A stretch of DNA of 64,000 nt from Mercurialis annua. Taxonomy: Eukaryota; Streptophyta; Magnoliopsida; Malpighiales; Euphorbiaceae. Below the pieces are notes generated by a model that was given only the letters and a program-made list of their open reading frames with translations, did not search any database and was not told where the DNA came from. The first letter of the stretch is position 1. Each line of letters begins with the position of its first letter. The stretch lies in assembly GCF_937616625.2 (NCBI RefSeq), contig NC_065575.1:7509501-7573500 (forward strand), read 5' to 3'. The position numbers were made by a program, and so were the translations under genes. Shown in pieces: positions 11,201 to 23,761 of this stretch.

Positions 11201-14200
11201 GTCTGTGTGCTGATGTTAAAACCAGTACCTTTTCTTTTGATCTAAGCATATATCATCTCCTCTAAGCACTGATTTGTGAAAACCAGAATGAACTGGGAAA
11301 CTAGAAAAACATGGGCTCTATGAGTCACAGGTTTAGGGGCACAATAATTATTTCTCATTAAGTTCAAGGTTTAAATAAAGAGTTTAGCATATTAAAGGCA
11401 CAAAACTCAAAACAACAGAAAGATGATATAATTCATCTAGATAATGAGAAGAATTTATATGCATAGTATTGTGGAATTAACATTAGACCTCAATTTCATC
11501 CAGAAAATTTCTATAGAAAAGTATGACATATTTTCGGACTTAAACTGCATGGAAGTCCCGTACGGTTGTCAATGTACACATGCATGTGCTTGTCCATCGA
11601 ATAATAGCACATAAACAATTACTCCCTCCGGTCCATAATATTTGTCGCATTTGGCTTTGACACAAGAACTAAGAAAACAATTAATATGTCTTAATTTGTA
11701 AACACTTTTACTAAATTAACCCGATATTGAAACTTGTTTACATTTATGACTACTATTTTTACTTGTTTATTGTATTCTTTCAATAAATTAATGAGGGGCA
11801 AACATGGAAAAAGACCAATTAAGCTCTCTTGATATTATAGAGTGACAAATATTATGGACCAAAAAAATGTCTCAAATGCGACTATGGACCGGAGGGAGTA
11901 ATACATAGATATTAGGTTACCAAAACACTCACAGTGCAGGTTGTCTGCTTTGGAGGCTTTTTTATCTCCTGCTGTATATAATCATCATCGAGTTCACACA
12001 GCTGCAATGATGTCTGAAATTTATAAGGAATAACTTGAAATTTGCATAAATCCTCCCATTTATGCTTCAAGCTGCAGAGTTCACATGAATATTGACATCA
12101 ATACTTGGCCTATGTAAAAATTCAGTGCAATAAATAGTCTACAAGTAGTTCAGATAGCAATTACAAGTGGATTGATAAAGATACAAAAATATTAATGTTT
12201 CAGCCAGATAGCAGTTAATGAATATGCTTTTATCTCCAAGTAGGAATCAACCACCAAGGACCCTCAGTACTGGTGCAACAATGAACTAAAATGTGATATT
12301 GCTGAGGTAACAAAGATGTTAGTATGAAAGAGTAAATAATTTGACCAAGACTAATTTCTAAAATTTTGGCCAAATCTAGGTTATGTTTCCTCCTTTATGC
12401 ATTGCAGCTTTGCATGCATGATAGTTAAACTATGGACTGCTAATCAGATTGTACTCATCCTAGAAATCAGTTTGCAGATGAGTTTGGAGCTGCAAGCTGA
12501 ACTTTAATGACAGAAATCTACACTTCTTTTCATGATTTTTAAACTGGTTGGTTTGAAAAAAAAATGGTGTGTATGGACCTTTAGGCATTATTTTTAAGTA
12601 AAGATGCTAACAAGGTTCACTCCAGCAAATTTAAGAAACCCTAATAATTGGCATTTTTTTTTAAAAATCGGCTTATTTCAGTTAAATAGTCCATTTTTAA
12701 AACTCCAATAATTCTCTGAGCGCTTTTAAATTCTTAGATCAGCAACTATCTACAGCATATATAAAGGTGTGAAGGAAGGGGGTTAATGCAGAGTTACTAA
12801 TAACGCAGCCAAGCTCCCAACTAACCTTCTGAGATTCTAGCAATCAAACATATAATAAACAATATACATTCATCCAAATTATCCTAACAAGCTACTACCT
12901 CCACCTTCCTACAAGGTTCACTCATTTCTTGACAAGTGATTCCTTGTGTTTCCATTTATCCAATCCCATATCTGCTCAGTTATGTGCATATTGCTTTTCT
13001 ACTGTGCAAGAGCAGCACAGCATAATCTGCCTAATAAGTAGAAATGCCTTTGCATAGGACTCTAGTGAGCAAGGGCCGCTAGGCTGACCAACCATAGTGC
13101 TACCCTGTTTTATTTTCGAAGCTTTAAGAAATAACTAGAAAATGTAATATTATACATTACCATTAAGAATTATATGTTTGAACTAAACTTTGATATTATT
13201 ACTGAATTTATGGGAAAAAAATCGAAAAATAAATAAATAATCTTCACATATTCATGTAAATCAAGAATATGGTAAAACAAAATAATCCAGAGTTGGGAAA
13301 TTTAAGGCAATGTGGAGTGTGGAAAGATTGGTTTTTTAAACTACACTAAAATAATAATGTTTAACCATGCCAGCACTGCATAATAAGATTATAACTGTAC
13401 TAACCCACTAGCAGCATCAGCATCAAGAAAACCTCGTAAAGGAGGTGGCACTCGAAAATCCATTCTCTGATATCTGCAAACGCAGTAGTATATCTAAGCA
13501 CCTTGACAATCTACTCATGTCATAGTATTTCAGGGAAGCAGTTAAATATGCTATGAAGTAAATGAAAATGCATACATGAGCAGCAATCATGAAAAGAATT
13601 GCCATGCTTTAGATTCTTTACGTCCAAGTAAATGACAAGCACGTTCCCTATAGAGATGATATACATTAATTCTCATTCTTAGCTAACTTATAAACCATCA
13701 CTTTCATAATTTTTAGGCCAAATGTCTTATAAAGGCCAAACCTTTTATAAAAGTTTCACAAAAGTCCCGATCTTTCAATTTTGTCGATTTTGGCCAAAAA
13801 CAAATTATTTGGTTTCAATTGTGGCCAACTCTCAATTTGATTTCAATTTGCCTATGTGGAGCTTATGTGACGCCTATGTGGCATGCCAAATATTGAAAGG
13901 TCAGGACTTTTGTGAAACCAAATAATCCAATTTTGGCCAAAATCGACAAAATTGAGAGGTCGGGACTTTTGTGAAACCAAATAACCAGTTTTTGGCCAAA
14001 ATCGACAAAATTGCAAGGTCAGGACTTTTGTGAAACTTTTGTGAAAGATTTGGCCTTTTTACAACATTTGGCCTAATTTTTAATATCATATGTACACAAG
14101 AAATTATCAGAGTAATTTTTAGCAGGCAGCTCATTTTACATCTTTTATTGCACCACTTTGTGCTATATAACTCTTGAGGGGTAAGAAAAAGAATCATTAA

Positions 14201-17200
14201 AGCCATCTTTTAATGAATAACAGAAGCATCAGAATGGAATCAGTTCAGAACATCTGATGTCCCAAACCATATTTACAGACCTTCATAGCAATAACATCTC
14301 AGAACAAATTCCTATGAAGAAAAAAGGTTGTTTGAAGAAAAACATATGCTAGGTTTCATCATGTTTCATCATGTTTCATCACTGTTTCACATAAAAAAGA
14401 AAAGGAAAAAAGCCTCATCATTGTTGAAGTGCATCATGAAAATACAAGGAGTCTGTATGTGATAGATAAGTTAAGACCGACGAGGCGTTCAAAATCATGC
14501 ATCAAAGCCACCACTACCTTGTGCTCCATTCATGCATTTAAGCAGAACACTGGATTGTGTGTGTTAAAAATTAATGGATAATATAAGCAAAAATGAACAA
14601 AAGGGGAAGTAGAAATTCTCACATGCGAGAATCAGGATCTTTGCGAGGATCATATCCTTTTCTGATCCAAAATCTGAGAAATGGCCCTCCCGAAAAATAG
14701 TAAGCAACTGCAAGGAGAAGTCTACAAGACCGACAAATAAAATACGATGACATGAAATTATAAGGTCATAGAAATTCCAAGCTTATCAAAGTACAGGAAA
14801 AAAACTGAAATCAAATGAGAAAAGTTAATGTGAGTGAGTGATTTCTGGAAAAAACACCTTCTAAGTGTCTGATGGTTAAATTTCAGGTTTTTAACAAGTA
14901 AGCGTTCGATCAATGCATCTTTGGGCCATATAGGCCGCTCCTCAAACAATTCGGATACAGTCATCTGCCAGCCCCAAAACTCTGTACCTTGCGCTATGTA
15001 TAACTTCCAATCCATTTCTTTAGGAATCTGTAAGAAGGCTAAGTGCAACTGAATGAGAGGAACATGACATCAAAAGATACATGTTGGCATTTTTTAAGTA
15101 ATTTTCATTTCTTGCAGCATTAGCATCTCTTAAACTTCATAGCCTTTGCTGCCACTGGTAATAATGCATACCAGAACTCTCCTGCAATGGCAAGAAGATG
15201 GAGCAAATTTTCTAGATTAACCCTAAATGCTGAGGTCCAAAAGAGAAATGTGAAAACAGAAAATTTATTAACGCAACAAAAATCATTGCAGAGAGAAAAA
15301 AGATCTAAAAGCACAAATAAAATGTCCAGGATATCTTTAATAGTAAAATCAATAGCAAGGGCTGGCTCCAAATTCATCTGCAAAAGAAAAGAAAAAAATA
15401 AGAAATTTGTTAGTTTGACAACAACGTACCGCTGTATTTTTTAAGTACAAAGATTTACTACAAAAAGAATGAAAACACAAACGTTTGTATCAAAAAAGCT
15501 CTAATTAATTCAGTGATCTGAATAAATCCCTAGGAATCACAGTCGTAAATAAAAGGAAATTTTAGTGAAAGGATCTCCGTGCTCTTTTTTTCCCTTGTGG
15601 TTATGAATCAATTAGATTAATATATATTGGAGCCTAAACATTAGCTTCCATGACATACTAAATGTGGTAATAAATTGATGTTAGATTGTGCAGTCAATAC
15701 CTCAAAATGGTTTTCCATGGCTTCTTCTGACTTATTTTTTAAGCTTGGATTTGATGTTGGTTTCAACCTGAAAAAAATTACATATACCTACAATTAGTAA
15801 AACAAATGAAACATACAACAAACTTATAGTATTCGAAAGGTTCCTGACCGAACAATTCATCCTTCTTATAGGCAGTTTATGGTGAATCATATCATATTTA
15901 TAATACTCATAAACTCAGTTATATGGCCGTGGTTATGCCTGCTGCCATGTTATTATATCTATATATCATTAATTTCAAGAATTTTGACCCTAAGGTTGCT
16001 AAAGTTATCATTTATTTTTAAATGTATATCTACTGAACTTACACAAAGGAAAGTAGATGTAAAACCTATACAAAAACAAAAACAAACATCCAGTAGAATA
16101 ATTGAATTAGGAAAGCACACCCTTAATTAACATAAAATGTGAAGGTGCTACTAGTGATACATAAAAAGTTTCTTACGCTAAATTGGCGGGCATATCTTTC
16201 ATTGTAAAAAGTGGAGGAACTAGAATCATGACATCCTCCTGATCCATACCCATAAACCCAGCCTTACCTACAAAACAACACAAATAAAAAAGTCAGTGAC
16301 TCAGCAGTACTAATAGAAGTACAAAACCTTCTCTTTTCTTGCTATTCAAAAACGGCAGGAGTTAAAAACAAAAGCATTTTCAGTGTGTTTAGAAAGTCTA
16401 GAAACACAAGAATTTAGTCTAATTGTTTGGGAAATTCAATAATTCGGAGAGTCCAACCAACTCTTCCAATCCTGATTAAATTACTGCCCCCGCATGATTT
16501 ATTCCAAACAATGCTTATAATATTAAAAGAAAGATATACCAAAACGCGGCTCTTCTTCCATTTCAGTCCAATTCCTCTTTTTCTTTTGCGCAGCAGCATC
16601 CGCATGAACCGCAACTACATGCTGATAGTCCACCATTCCTTTTCCAAAATCCACAAAACTCAGTATAAACCAAAACTCCAAACAAAAAACACAATAAAAA
16701 CTCAAAATACAACTCTCAAAATCAAGTTAAATAAAAAAACAAAACAAAAATAATTTATTTAATAACCGTCAAAATGATAAGCCTCATGAATGTGAGCAAC
16801 AATATCAGCAGAAAGCTCCTCCACATGATGAACTTGCGATTCACTTTCATCTTTATTCTTCTTCTTTGATAATTTCAACAGTAAATTGTTACAGGCGCGT
16901 AGCTCTCCGGACGCCGGATGCGAGTAGGGATCCTCCGGCCGGAAATAGAGCTCTAATTTATTGGATTGCGAGCTGCGAGCCTGCTCAAATTCCACCACAA
17001 ATACTTACACATATAAACACAAAAATTTGAAAACCTAGAGATAGACTGATAATAGTAATCAAAATACCTTGAGAATAGCATCGGCGCCGCCGAGCGTTTG
17101 GATGGCGCGCGACATAGAAGACGGATAACCTGGATAATGAACGGCAAATGCTTCTTTGTTAGGTATAATTCCAGATACTTCTCCATCTTTTATCACTCCC

Positions 17201-17202
17201 AT
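8219..17202 (-). CDS. GTF3C5: General transcription factor IIIC subunit 5 (tau95/TFC1-like)
   Basis: Subunit of the TFIIIC complex that binds the A box of tRNA-type promoters and recruits RNA polymerase III in the nucleus. Fourteen exons in transcription order: 17202-17068, 16980-16767, 16638-16540, 16267-16177, 15767-15701, 15377-15335, 15029-14858, 14721-14623, 13473-13405, 12071-11933, 9894-9693, 9296-9184, 9103-9064 and 8391-8219. Product ~551 aa. Family features: N-terminal FAVHYPGYPSS, TLGGADAI, LYFRPEDPYSHP; core ALAIDFTIK, ELFEERPIWPKDAL, AVAYYFSGGPFLRFWIRKG, YDPRKDPDSR, QRMDFRVPPPLRGF; a very acidic C-terminus (EEEADEIEVDD.., ..EQDDDEDYLDEDDYDL) typical of this subunit. Intron 6 (15334-15030) opens with ATATCC and fits only as AT-AC; intron 13 (9063-8392) opens with GTATCCTT. 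Both look U12-type. Introns 8 and 10 carry MITEs. Confidence 0.92.
11622..11898. mobile_element. Stowaway MITE in TFIIIC5 intron 10
   Basis: Perfect Stowaway signature: terminal CTCCCTCCGGTCCATAATA at the left and the reverse complement, TATGGACCGGAGGGAG with a small gap, at the right. It is bounded by the TA target duplication (11620-11621, 11899-11900), is 277 bp long and has no ORF. Such elements are moved by Tc1/mariner transposases. Confidence 0.92.
13716..14073. mobile_element. Mutator-like MITE in TFIIIC5 intron 8
   Basis: Termini GGCCAAATGT and ACATTTGGCC, with inverted-repeat arms of about 80 bp. A perfect 9-bp direct repeat TAATTTTTA flanks it (13707-13715, 14074-14082), the length expected for Mutator-type elements. 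Inside, a unit of about 60 bp with AGGTCAGGACTTTTGTGAAA and GGCCAAAATCGACAAAATTG occurs three times. Confidence 0.85.
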
Positions 17203-18097
17203 TAGAATTTACGCTACTGCTTCCGCTGTTACCAGTTTTGATTTTTTTTTGGGGTAATTGATTGAGAAGAAGAAGGAAGGCGGGAATGATCGTGTTTCTG
17301 TTAAAAAGTATAAGCGGGTCGGATCTGGATCTACAAAGGGTTTTTTTACAGAGGAAAAATAATGGCAACGGTGTCTCAACTTTTTCAAATATTTTACTTT
17401 GATATCTGAAATTTTTAGTTATTCATACTGGTGCTTTCACTTTTTTAAAATGCTGTGAAGAGAAGAGGTGATTTTGGTTATTTCCGTCCTTAATGTGTTA
17501 AATTGAACTATACAAACAACTAAATTTTTATTTAATTTATGTGTCATATTAATAAAAAAATAACAATTATGTGCCTATCGGCAAATTTAAAATTATTTTG
17601 AGCCTTTTTAGTTGTCTAGTGATAAAAAAATTGGCTAACATTATTCTTTTGGTACATTTTAAAAGCTGAAATATTAATTAAAAAAATAAAAATTAGAACA
17701 TTTAGATAGATATTTAGAAAGCTTCAAACACCGCTGATAAAATTCATTCTTTTATAAAACCACAAATTTTATAACGTATTGTAGTAAATTATCGGTATCG
17801 GTATTGATATAATTTTAGTGTATTTACAGTTCAGATATATAAATTTATAATATTTTTAGTACATTATCGGTGACTGAAATGTGGTTTAGTTTATTAATTA
17901 AATTTGACAAATTGAAGGTGAAAATTGACAAACAACATTCATTTTGATATTAGTTGTCTATGCATGCAAATTTAAGGGGCAAACTATTATTTAAGTATAG
18001 GCCCGTGTACTTTCTACCCGACTCATAACTCCAAACCCGAACCGCCACTCACAAAGTAAAGCTGGTTAATATTTCACCAATCAAATAGCAAAACATT
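17203..18097. promoter_or_regulatory. shared spacer between divergent TFIIIC5 and HOL genes
   Basis: The start codons of the two divergent genes are 895 bp apart, so both promoters must lie here. The AT-rich middle has no recognisable element boundary. A stretch near 17365-17460 (GTGTCTCAACTTTTTCAAATA) resembles one in OEP37 intron 3 near 6597, suggesting fragments of a shared repeat family. Confidence 0.5.
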
Positions 18098-20741
18098 ATG
18101 CGATCCTTGTCCTCTGGTTGGCTACTCTCCGTTCACAATCCGGCGTCAACAACCGGAGATTTTACCAGCCGAAGAAGCTTCTGGATTGGAGCTGCCAATC
18201 GGAAAATGGATGGTAAAAAAGGACAAGAACCAACAAGTATTAATAATGAAAATAACGTTAAATTGGAGCCTCAAGTTCATAAAATGCAACAACTCATCGA
18301 CACTCATTCTTCTGGTACGTTTAATATATATCTAATTAAGTTTTGATTGTTCTTTTTAATAAGCTCTGCTTCACGGGTTTAAATAAATTATTATGTGCAT
18401 TTGGTGTCTGAATTGTTTCATTGTAATAAACTGATCAGGTGGTTGGGACAAGTGCTGGGAACAAGGAGTTACCCCGTGGGATTTAGGACAACCAACGCCC
18501 ATTTTGTTGCATCTTCATCAGACAGGATCCCTTCCTGATGGCAGGGTTTTAATCCCTGGATGTGGCACTGTAAATTATTTATCATCTCTTACTTAATGAC
18601 TTCATCTTTATGCACTAGCTAGTTTAAAATTATTGCAAATAAAAGAATCTGACTTTTTCATTATTTTATCATGTAACTTGTTCAAATGTGACAGGGACAC
18701 GATGTGAGAGCAATTGCCTGCCCTGAGCGTTCTGTTGTTGGGTTGGACATATCTGATAAAGCCATTTATAAAGCAAATGAGGTAATGGCATTGCCCAGGC
18801 ACATTCTACTTAAATGCGTAATAGTTACGAATAAAGGGGCAGTGTAAAAATTTGAGTTCTTACCTCATCTTTTGCTTGCTTTGATACATAATTTGCAATA
18901 TCTGCTGGTCTTTGATGTTTGTACGTCAAATGCCCGTCTACATTTCCCACGTGAAAAGAAAGTAGTATGTTGATCTTGAAGATGTTTTATTTGCAAAGGA
19001 TTTCTGTATAAAATACATAGGATATATTCATTCATTAGATTCTACAGACTTGAAAAAGTAACTTTGACCGATATGCTTGCAGAGGTCAAGTTAGAAAGTA
19101 TGAACTAAACCACATGACATGCAAGTTCAGTTAATTAAGGCACTTTGAGGATTTTATTTCCTCCATTGCTCTAAACATTACATTGTGCCATCATAAAATT
19201 TAACTCTGTTCCCTTTTAACATTTATCATATGATCATTCTTTGGTTAAGTCTTAAAAGTAATTAACTAATTTGACTCGAGTATGATTTTAATTGATTTCT
19301 TGTGGCGAAAAAGATAAATGTAAATAGAAATATGTTTCCATTTTTCATTCAGTTTTATTTCTAATTTTTATTTGAAGACTCACTTTATTGTATAAACTTT
19401 TGTATACTTGTTATCTTACTTTACAGTTTACACAACACCTATCTTATATGAAGGTTATCATTGTTAATAAATTTGCTTCATTTATTTTCTATTTGGATCC
19501 ACCGCTAGTTAGTTTAGTTTATTAGTTTTTACTTTAAGGTCTAGTTTAATGGCGGCATAAGATATTCATTATTTTTACATTTTCTCTAAAAATTTATGAT
19601 TTCAAATCTCACTTAAAAATTTGATGCAGTTATCCTCCTCATCTCCTAATGCAGAGCACTTCACATTCATAAGGGCCGACTTTTTCTCTTGGCAGCCACC
19701 TGAGTTATTCGATACCATTTACGATTATACGTAAGTCAGCTTCATAAGAGGCTCATTTTCTTTGCAAAAAAAAAACTATTAAATGGCATAGTTGCACAAA
19801 TTCTCAGGTTCTTTTGTGCCCTTGAACCGGAGATGAGGTCACAATGGGCAATGCGAATTCAGGATCTCTTAAAACCTGATGGAGAGCTTATAACACTTAT
19901 TTTCCCGGTAAATATTTAATGAGTTTCTAATCTCTTTGAGTAGTAAACAAGAATGAATCAATCTCACCTGCAAAATATTGTAGTTTCTTTGTTCTGTATA
20001 ATTTGGAGTTAAGCTGCAAGTGGGATTGCATGTTTAGCAATATTTTTCCTTATTGTGCAAGTTCTGAGCAATTCACCTTTTAAATTCTAAAATTGTCGCA
20101 GATAGATGATCATGTTGGTGGACCACCATTCAAAGTATCAGTTTCTGAGTAATTCTTTATCTTTCAATCTGTTTCAAAACTAAATTTGTATTTTTATCAC
20201 AACCTTTCCTAGGCTTCCTGAGTTCTTATTATCATTCTTACAAAATTGAATATTTCATTTTCTTATTTGTAGTTATGAAGCGGCCTTGCATCCTGTGGGT
20301 TTCAAGGCAGTATCTATTGTTGATAATAACTTGGCTGTTAAAGCTCGAAAGGTACAATCAGAAGGTTTTCTTATTAAATTGATTTAGTGATTTTCTACTA
20401 GCAAATTGATGCTTTTCATTCTTAAATATTCAGAGTTATTGGACATATCTAATGTTCGCATGTCATACTTAGGCCCATTTCGACACATCTGTGCATGTAA
20501 TCCAAGATACTAAAACACAGCTATTGATAATAAAATTTACTTTTACATTCTCTGTTAATTGTCACTTTATTGGCTTCACTTTTGTTCATAGCTATTAAAA
20601 TGGCCTCGTCTAACTCTCCCTCACAATGTTCTTGAAAATTAGTTAAAATGGACTCTGAAATTTGTAATATTTGTTTGCAATCAACAGGGAAGAGAGAAGC
20701 TTGGAAGATGGAAAAGACCTCTGATGCAATCATTGCTATGA
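18098..20741 (+). CDS. HOL-type thiol/halide/thiocyanate methyltransferase
   Basis: S-adenosylmethionine-dependent methyltransferase of the HARMLESS TO OZONE LAYER family, which methylates halides, thiocyanate or bisulfide (glucosinolate breakdown, methyl halide emission). Exons: 18098-18314, 18439-18569, 18695-18781, 19630-19730, 19808-19907, 20102-20148, 20273-20351 and 20688-20741. Product 271 aa. Features: [21 protein letters not shown] (~72-92), the SAM motif [12 protein letters not shown] (~109-120), [48 protein letters not shown] and C-terminal [13 protein letters not shown] proteins are usually about 227 aa. The extra ~36 N-terminal residues ([15 protein letters not shown].., low in acidic residues, several R/S) could be an organelle targeting peptide; the next ATG gives MDGKKGQEP. 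The closest family label (HOL1, HOL2 or HOL3) cannot be set without alignment. Confidence 0.93.
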
Positions 20742-20926
20742 ATCTATGATAATCTGTTAATGCTGTATGTATTTATACATATGATGAAGCACAATTAGAA
20801 GAGCTCTAGATACTGATCTATCCTGTTTGAACAGTTAACATAAGCATGGTCCTTGAATGAACTATACATTTTCTCTGTCCTTTCTTGTGTCTGACTATTT
20901 TTGCTGTATGTTTGTATGCACTTACA
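20742..20926. other. tight convergent 3' spacer
   Basis: Only 185 bp separate the stop codons of the convergent methyltransferase and the first CDK-like gene, so their 3' UTRs must abut or overlap. No separate terminator element is visible. Confidence 0.5.
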
Positions 20927-22976
20927 TTACACGGCCATCATATCCATCAGGTACGGATCTTTTATTGCATCTTCCGTAGATACTCTTGCGGATGGATTCA
21001 TGCAAAGCATTTTCTGCCAAAGGAGAATTGAAAAACTCAGGACGGAAACGATAACACTGGTTTCAAGGTAAACCACACTTACACATCAGATAGACTTATC
21101 TTATGGCAGGAAAGATAGTTAAATTAAAGCAAAACATGGCCTCTAGGTGGCTTCTACAATGTGCAATTTTCGTGAGTTAAATACATTCGTTCTAATTTTT
21201 TTAGGATTATGAACTTTTCATTTGTAGTGTGATACATGATGTAATTAGTGTTGAAAAGTTCGCAAGAAATAAACTGATGGAACATAAATATTTACTCACA
21301 GAAAGAAGTTCAACACCGACTTCCTCAAGTCCCGCATCAGAACACAATGACATAATATTCTTCTTCTCTCCTTTATAAACTAGAAACTGCATGGAGGAGA
21401 GAACAAATAAGATGCTATAAAAGGAAACCAAAAAATTGTGGGAGGAGATTAGGAAATTCCTGACCTGCTGTCGGACGGAATGATATCCAGGTAAGAAAGT
21501 CACTCCTGGCCATGTATCCTCAGTAGGCATACCAAAGATACTTCAGAGAATTAAGGAACCCAATAATGTTAAAAGTGTGATCAATTTTGTATATGTTAAT
21601 ATAAGAAGACAAGTAGATTTCTGTACCTGAATATTTCACATAGCGTATCACCAGCCAGAGTATTTTCGCTGAATAGAAGCTTGCCTGTCATCATCTCGTA
21701 AAATAGACAGCCAACTGACCAAATATCAGCTGAACCAGAATAATTGGTGGCCCCTAAGAGGATTTCAGGTGCTCTGGTCCCACGGTTTCCAACCCGAGTG
21801 AGCTCTGTACCAAGTCGACAGCCTTGGCCACAAAATTTCTTCGTCAGCCAAAGATCAGCAATCTTCACCACTAAAGTATCCGTATCTATCAGCACATTTC
21901 TAGGTTTTATGTCTCGGTGTATAATTTTGCGAGAATGATAATTGGAGAGACCAGACAGAACCTGATACAGAATTTTCTGCAAAAAGAGGAACCTCTCATT
22001 CTACAATTTGTAAGATGAAAACTAATGCAGTATGTTATCATAATTTTTATGGTTAAAAGCCTAAATATTACCAAATATGTATTCTATGTTTTAATCTGAT
22101 ATTAAAAGTTTAATTTGTATTATGATTATCTGTTGGAATCGTGATAAGGTGTTTTTGCTTGAAATAAAAATTAAATTTCTGGTACTTGCATACCTTTATT
22201 AGTGGTGGTTTGATTATCCGATTCTTGCCTGGTGCAGGATGGATCAACCTATGCAAATCGGTGTTCGTATGCTCATAGATGAGATCCACAGTATTCTCTT
22301 GAACTTGGACTGCAAGTAACCTGATTTCGCAGATTGCAGACAAATCATTATGTCATATTGCATTTTTCTGAATGGATTGCAGGTTTAAGATTAGTTTGAC
22401 AACTGAAATAATCACCTTATAATGTTTGTATGCTGTAATCCCTTGACTAGAGAAACTTCGTCGAGTACTGATCTTGGAACTCCTTCAAGTTTATCCGTAA
22501 TTGGCACTGTCTGAATTGCTATTATCTGTTTAGTTTTAGTGTTAATACCCCAGTGAAAGTAACCCAGGTTTCCTTGTTTGATCATTCCCATCTTTTCATA
22601 CTGCAGATATCCGCAAATGTTCATATGAGCAAGAGCATGAAAAATGACCAAAAATAGAATATAAAAGTGCTACTATGTCACTACAAGTTTTTGGAAATTG
22701 TTTCGCCTAACCAGTTCTTCATGAATCCCTCGCACAAAATTTCACTACATTTAAAGAGTTTCCTCGTATCGAAGTAGTCTACTATAAAACCGGTCTAGAC
22801 AAGAATTCCCGTAATTTTTAGTACAATCATATGTAAATTTTCTAAGGCATTGTGAAGTTTACTCGTGTAAGAGTGGTCAACCATAAACCGGATTTAGGCA
22901 AGAATTCCCTATGAAACGATTTATGACTAATCACGGGATTGCAATAATATGCGTTATATACCTGTATTTCCTCCAT
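20927..22976 (-). CDS. CDKA-like kinase, copy A, with altered catalytic motifs
   Basis: Related to plant CDKA (cdc2). Exons: 22976-22962, 22600-22416, 22320-22194, 21976-21627, 21540-21465, 21386-21300 and 21013-20927; 308 aa with no stop or frameshift. Start MEEIQYEK matches the CDKA start MDQYEK; an upstream in-frame ATG at 23030 would add 18 residues but probably lies in the 5' UTR. Kept: HRDIKPRN (129-136), GTRAPEILLGATNYS, DIWSVGCLFYEM, EDTWPGVT, KMLCMNPSARVS. Changed: the glycine loop is KQGNLGYFHWG, the ATP-anchoring lysine of the AxK motif is Gln35 (IAIQTV), PSTAIRE is PRSVLDE (47-53), and DFG is DLW (150-152). By family knowledge, loss of the beta-3 lysine and a disrupted DFG predict little or no kinase activity, and the changed PSTAIRE helix predicts altered cyclin binding. 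Calling it a pseudokinase is inference. Confidence 0.88.
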
Positions 22977-23665
22977 TTCTTTAGCTGTTCCAAATCCAAA
23001 TACTGCTGCAGATCTTGCAAACAAAACCATTCAAGATTTGAGAAAAACAAGTTACAAAAGCCATAATAATGATTAACCGAAAGATGAATCGAACCAACTG
23101 TACAGTTGATTCAAGATTAGCATTAATATCTCAAATACTTAAAGCCAGCAAAAGATATCAGGAAAATTGCAGAATGAAACAATGCAAGTAAACCCGCATA
23201 TCAATTTCTCACAAAAATTAGATTTTCAATCAAACTCAACAAAAATTCAATCACTAAAACCTAATTACTAAAACCCATTTCTTGAAATTGAATTGTGAAT
23301 GAAATAGTAGAAGACAAAAATCAAGATTCATTAAATATACTAAAAATCCATTAATAAAGATTAATCACAAGTTAATCTGTTCCTAAGATTTTACAATTCC
23401 TACCATGAATTAATATTCAAGAAAAGATTTTACAAAGCACATGATTCACTAAACCCTAATAAAGATCTTACAATCCATTAATAAAGATTTTATGATCAAT
23501 CAATCAAAACAGTGATTCACTAAACCCTAATCAGCATAACCAATTTCTTGAAATGGAAAAGAACAAAAAGAAGCTCAACTAACCAGATTATTAGAGGGCA
23601 ATTTGGGCTAAATCTTGAATTATCGATTTACACGAATTGAGAGATAGAACTAAAGGAATCAGTTT
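22977..23665 (-). promoter_or_regulatory. 5' leader, UTR intron and TATA box of CDK-like copy A
   Basis: On the minus strand a TATATAAA box lies at 23662-23670. About 30 bp downstream a leader would run to a donor-like CTG/GTTAGTTG near 23580. An acceptor TTTGTTTGCAAG near 23012 would then join a second leader segment just before the MEEIQ start. This implies a 5' UTR intron of about 570 bp and supports the downstream ATG at 22976. No transcript evidence is available. Confidence 0.45.
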
Positions 23666-23752
23666 ATATAGAAAATAAAGTGAATTGTAACTGAGTTGGA
23701 GCGTGATTAGGCAGTTATTTGTAACCGAATAAAGAAGGTTCTATTATCTGGG

Positions 23753-23761
23753 TTTCCCGCC
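23753..23761. promoter_or_regulatory. E2F-type site upstream of CDK-like copy A
   Basis: TTTCCCGCC followed by AAAA; read on the minus strand it is TTTTGGCGGGAAA, a textbook E2F/DP binding sequence. It sits about 85 bp upstream of the TATA box. E2F control is typical of S-phase genes, so cell-cycle regulation is plausible. Confidence 0.7.

Noticed and set aside
15187..15444. Open frame of 85 codons on the plus strand
   Set aside because: It is antisense to TFIIIC5 exon 6 and its intron; it has no family motif and is explained by chance in AT-rich DNA.
22977..23030. Upstream ATG adding 18 residues to CDK-like copy A
   Set aside because: CDKA proteins start just before the YEK motif, copy B lacks a usable equivalent upstream ATG, and the segment probably lies in the spliced leader.
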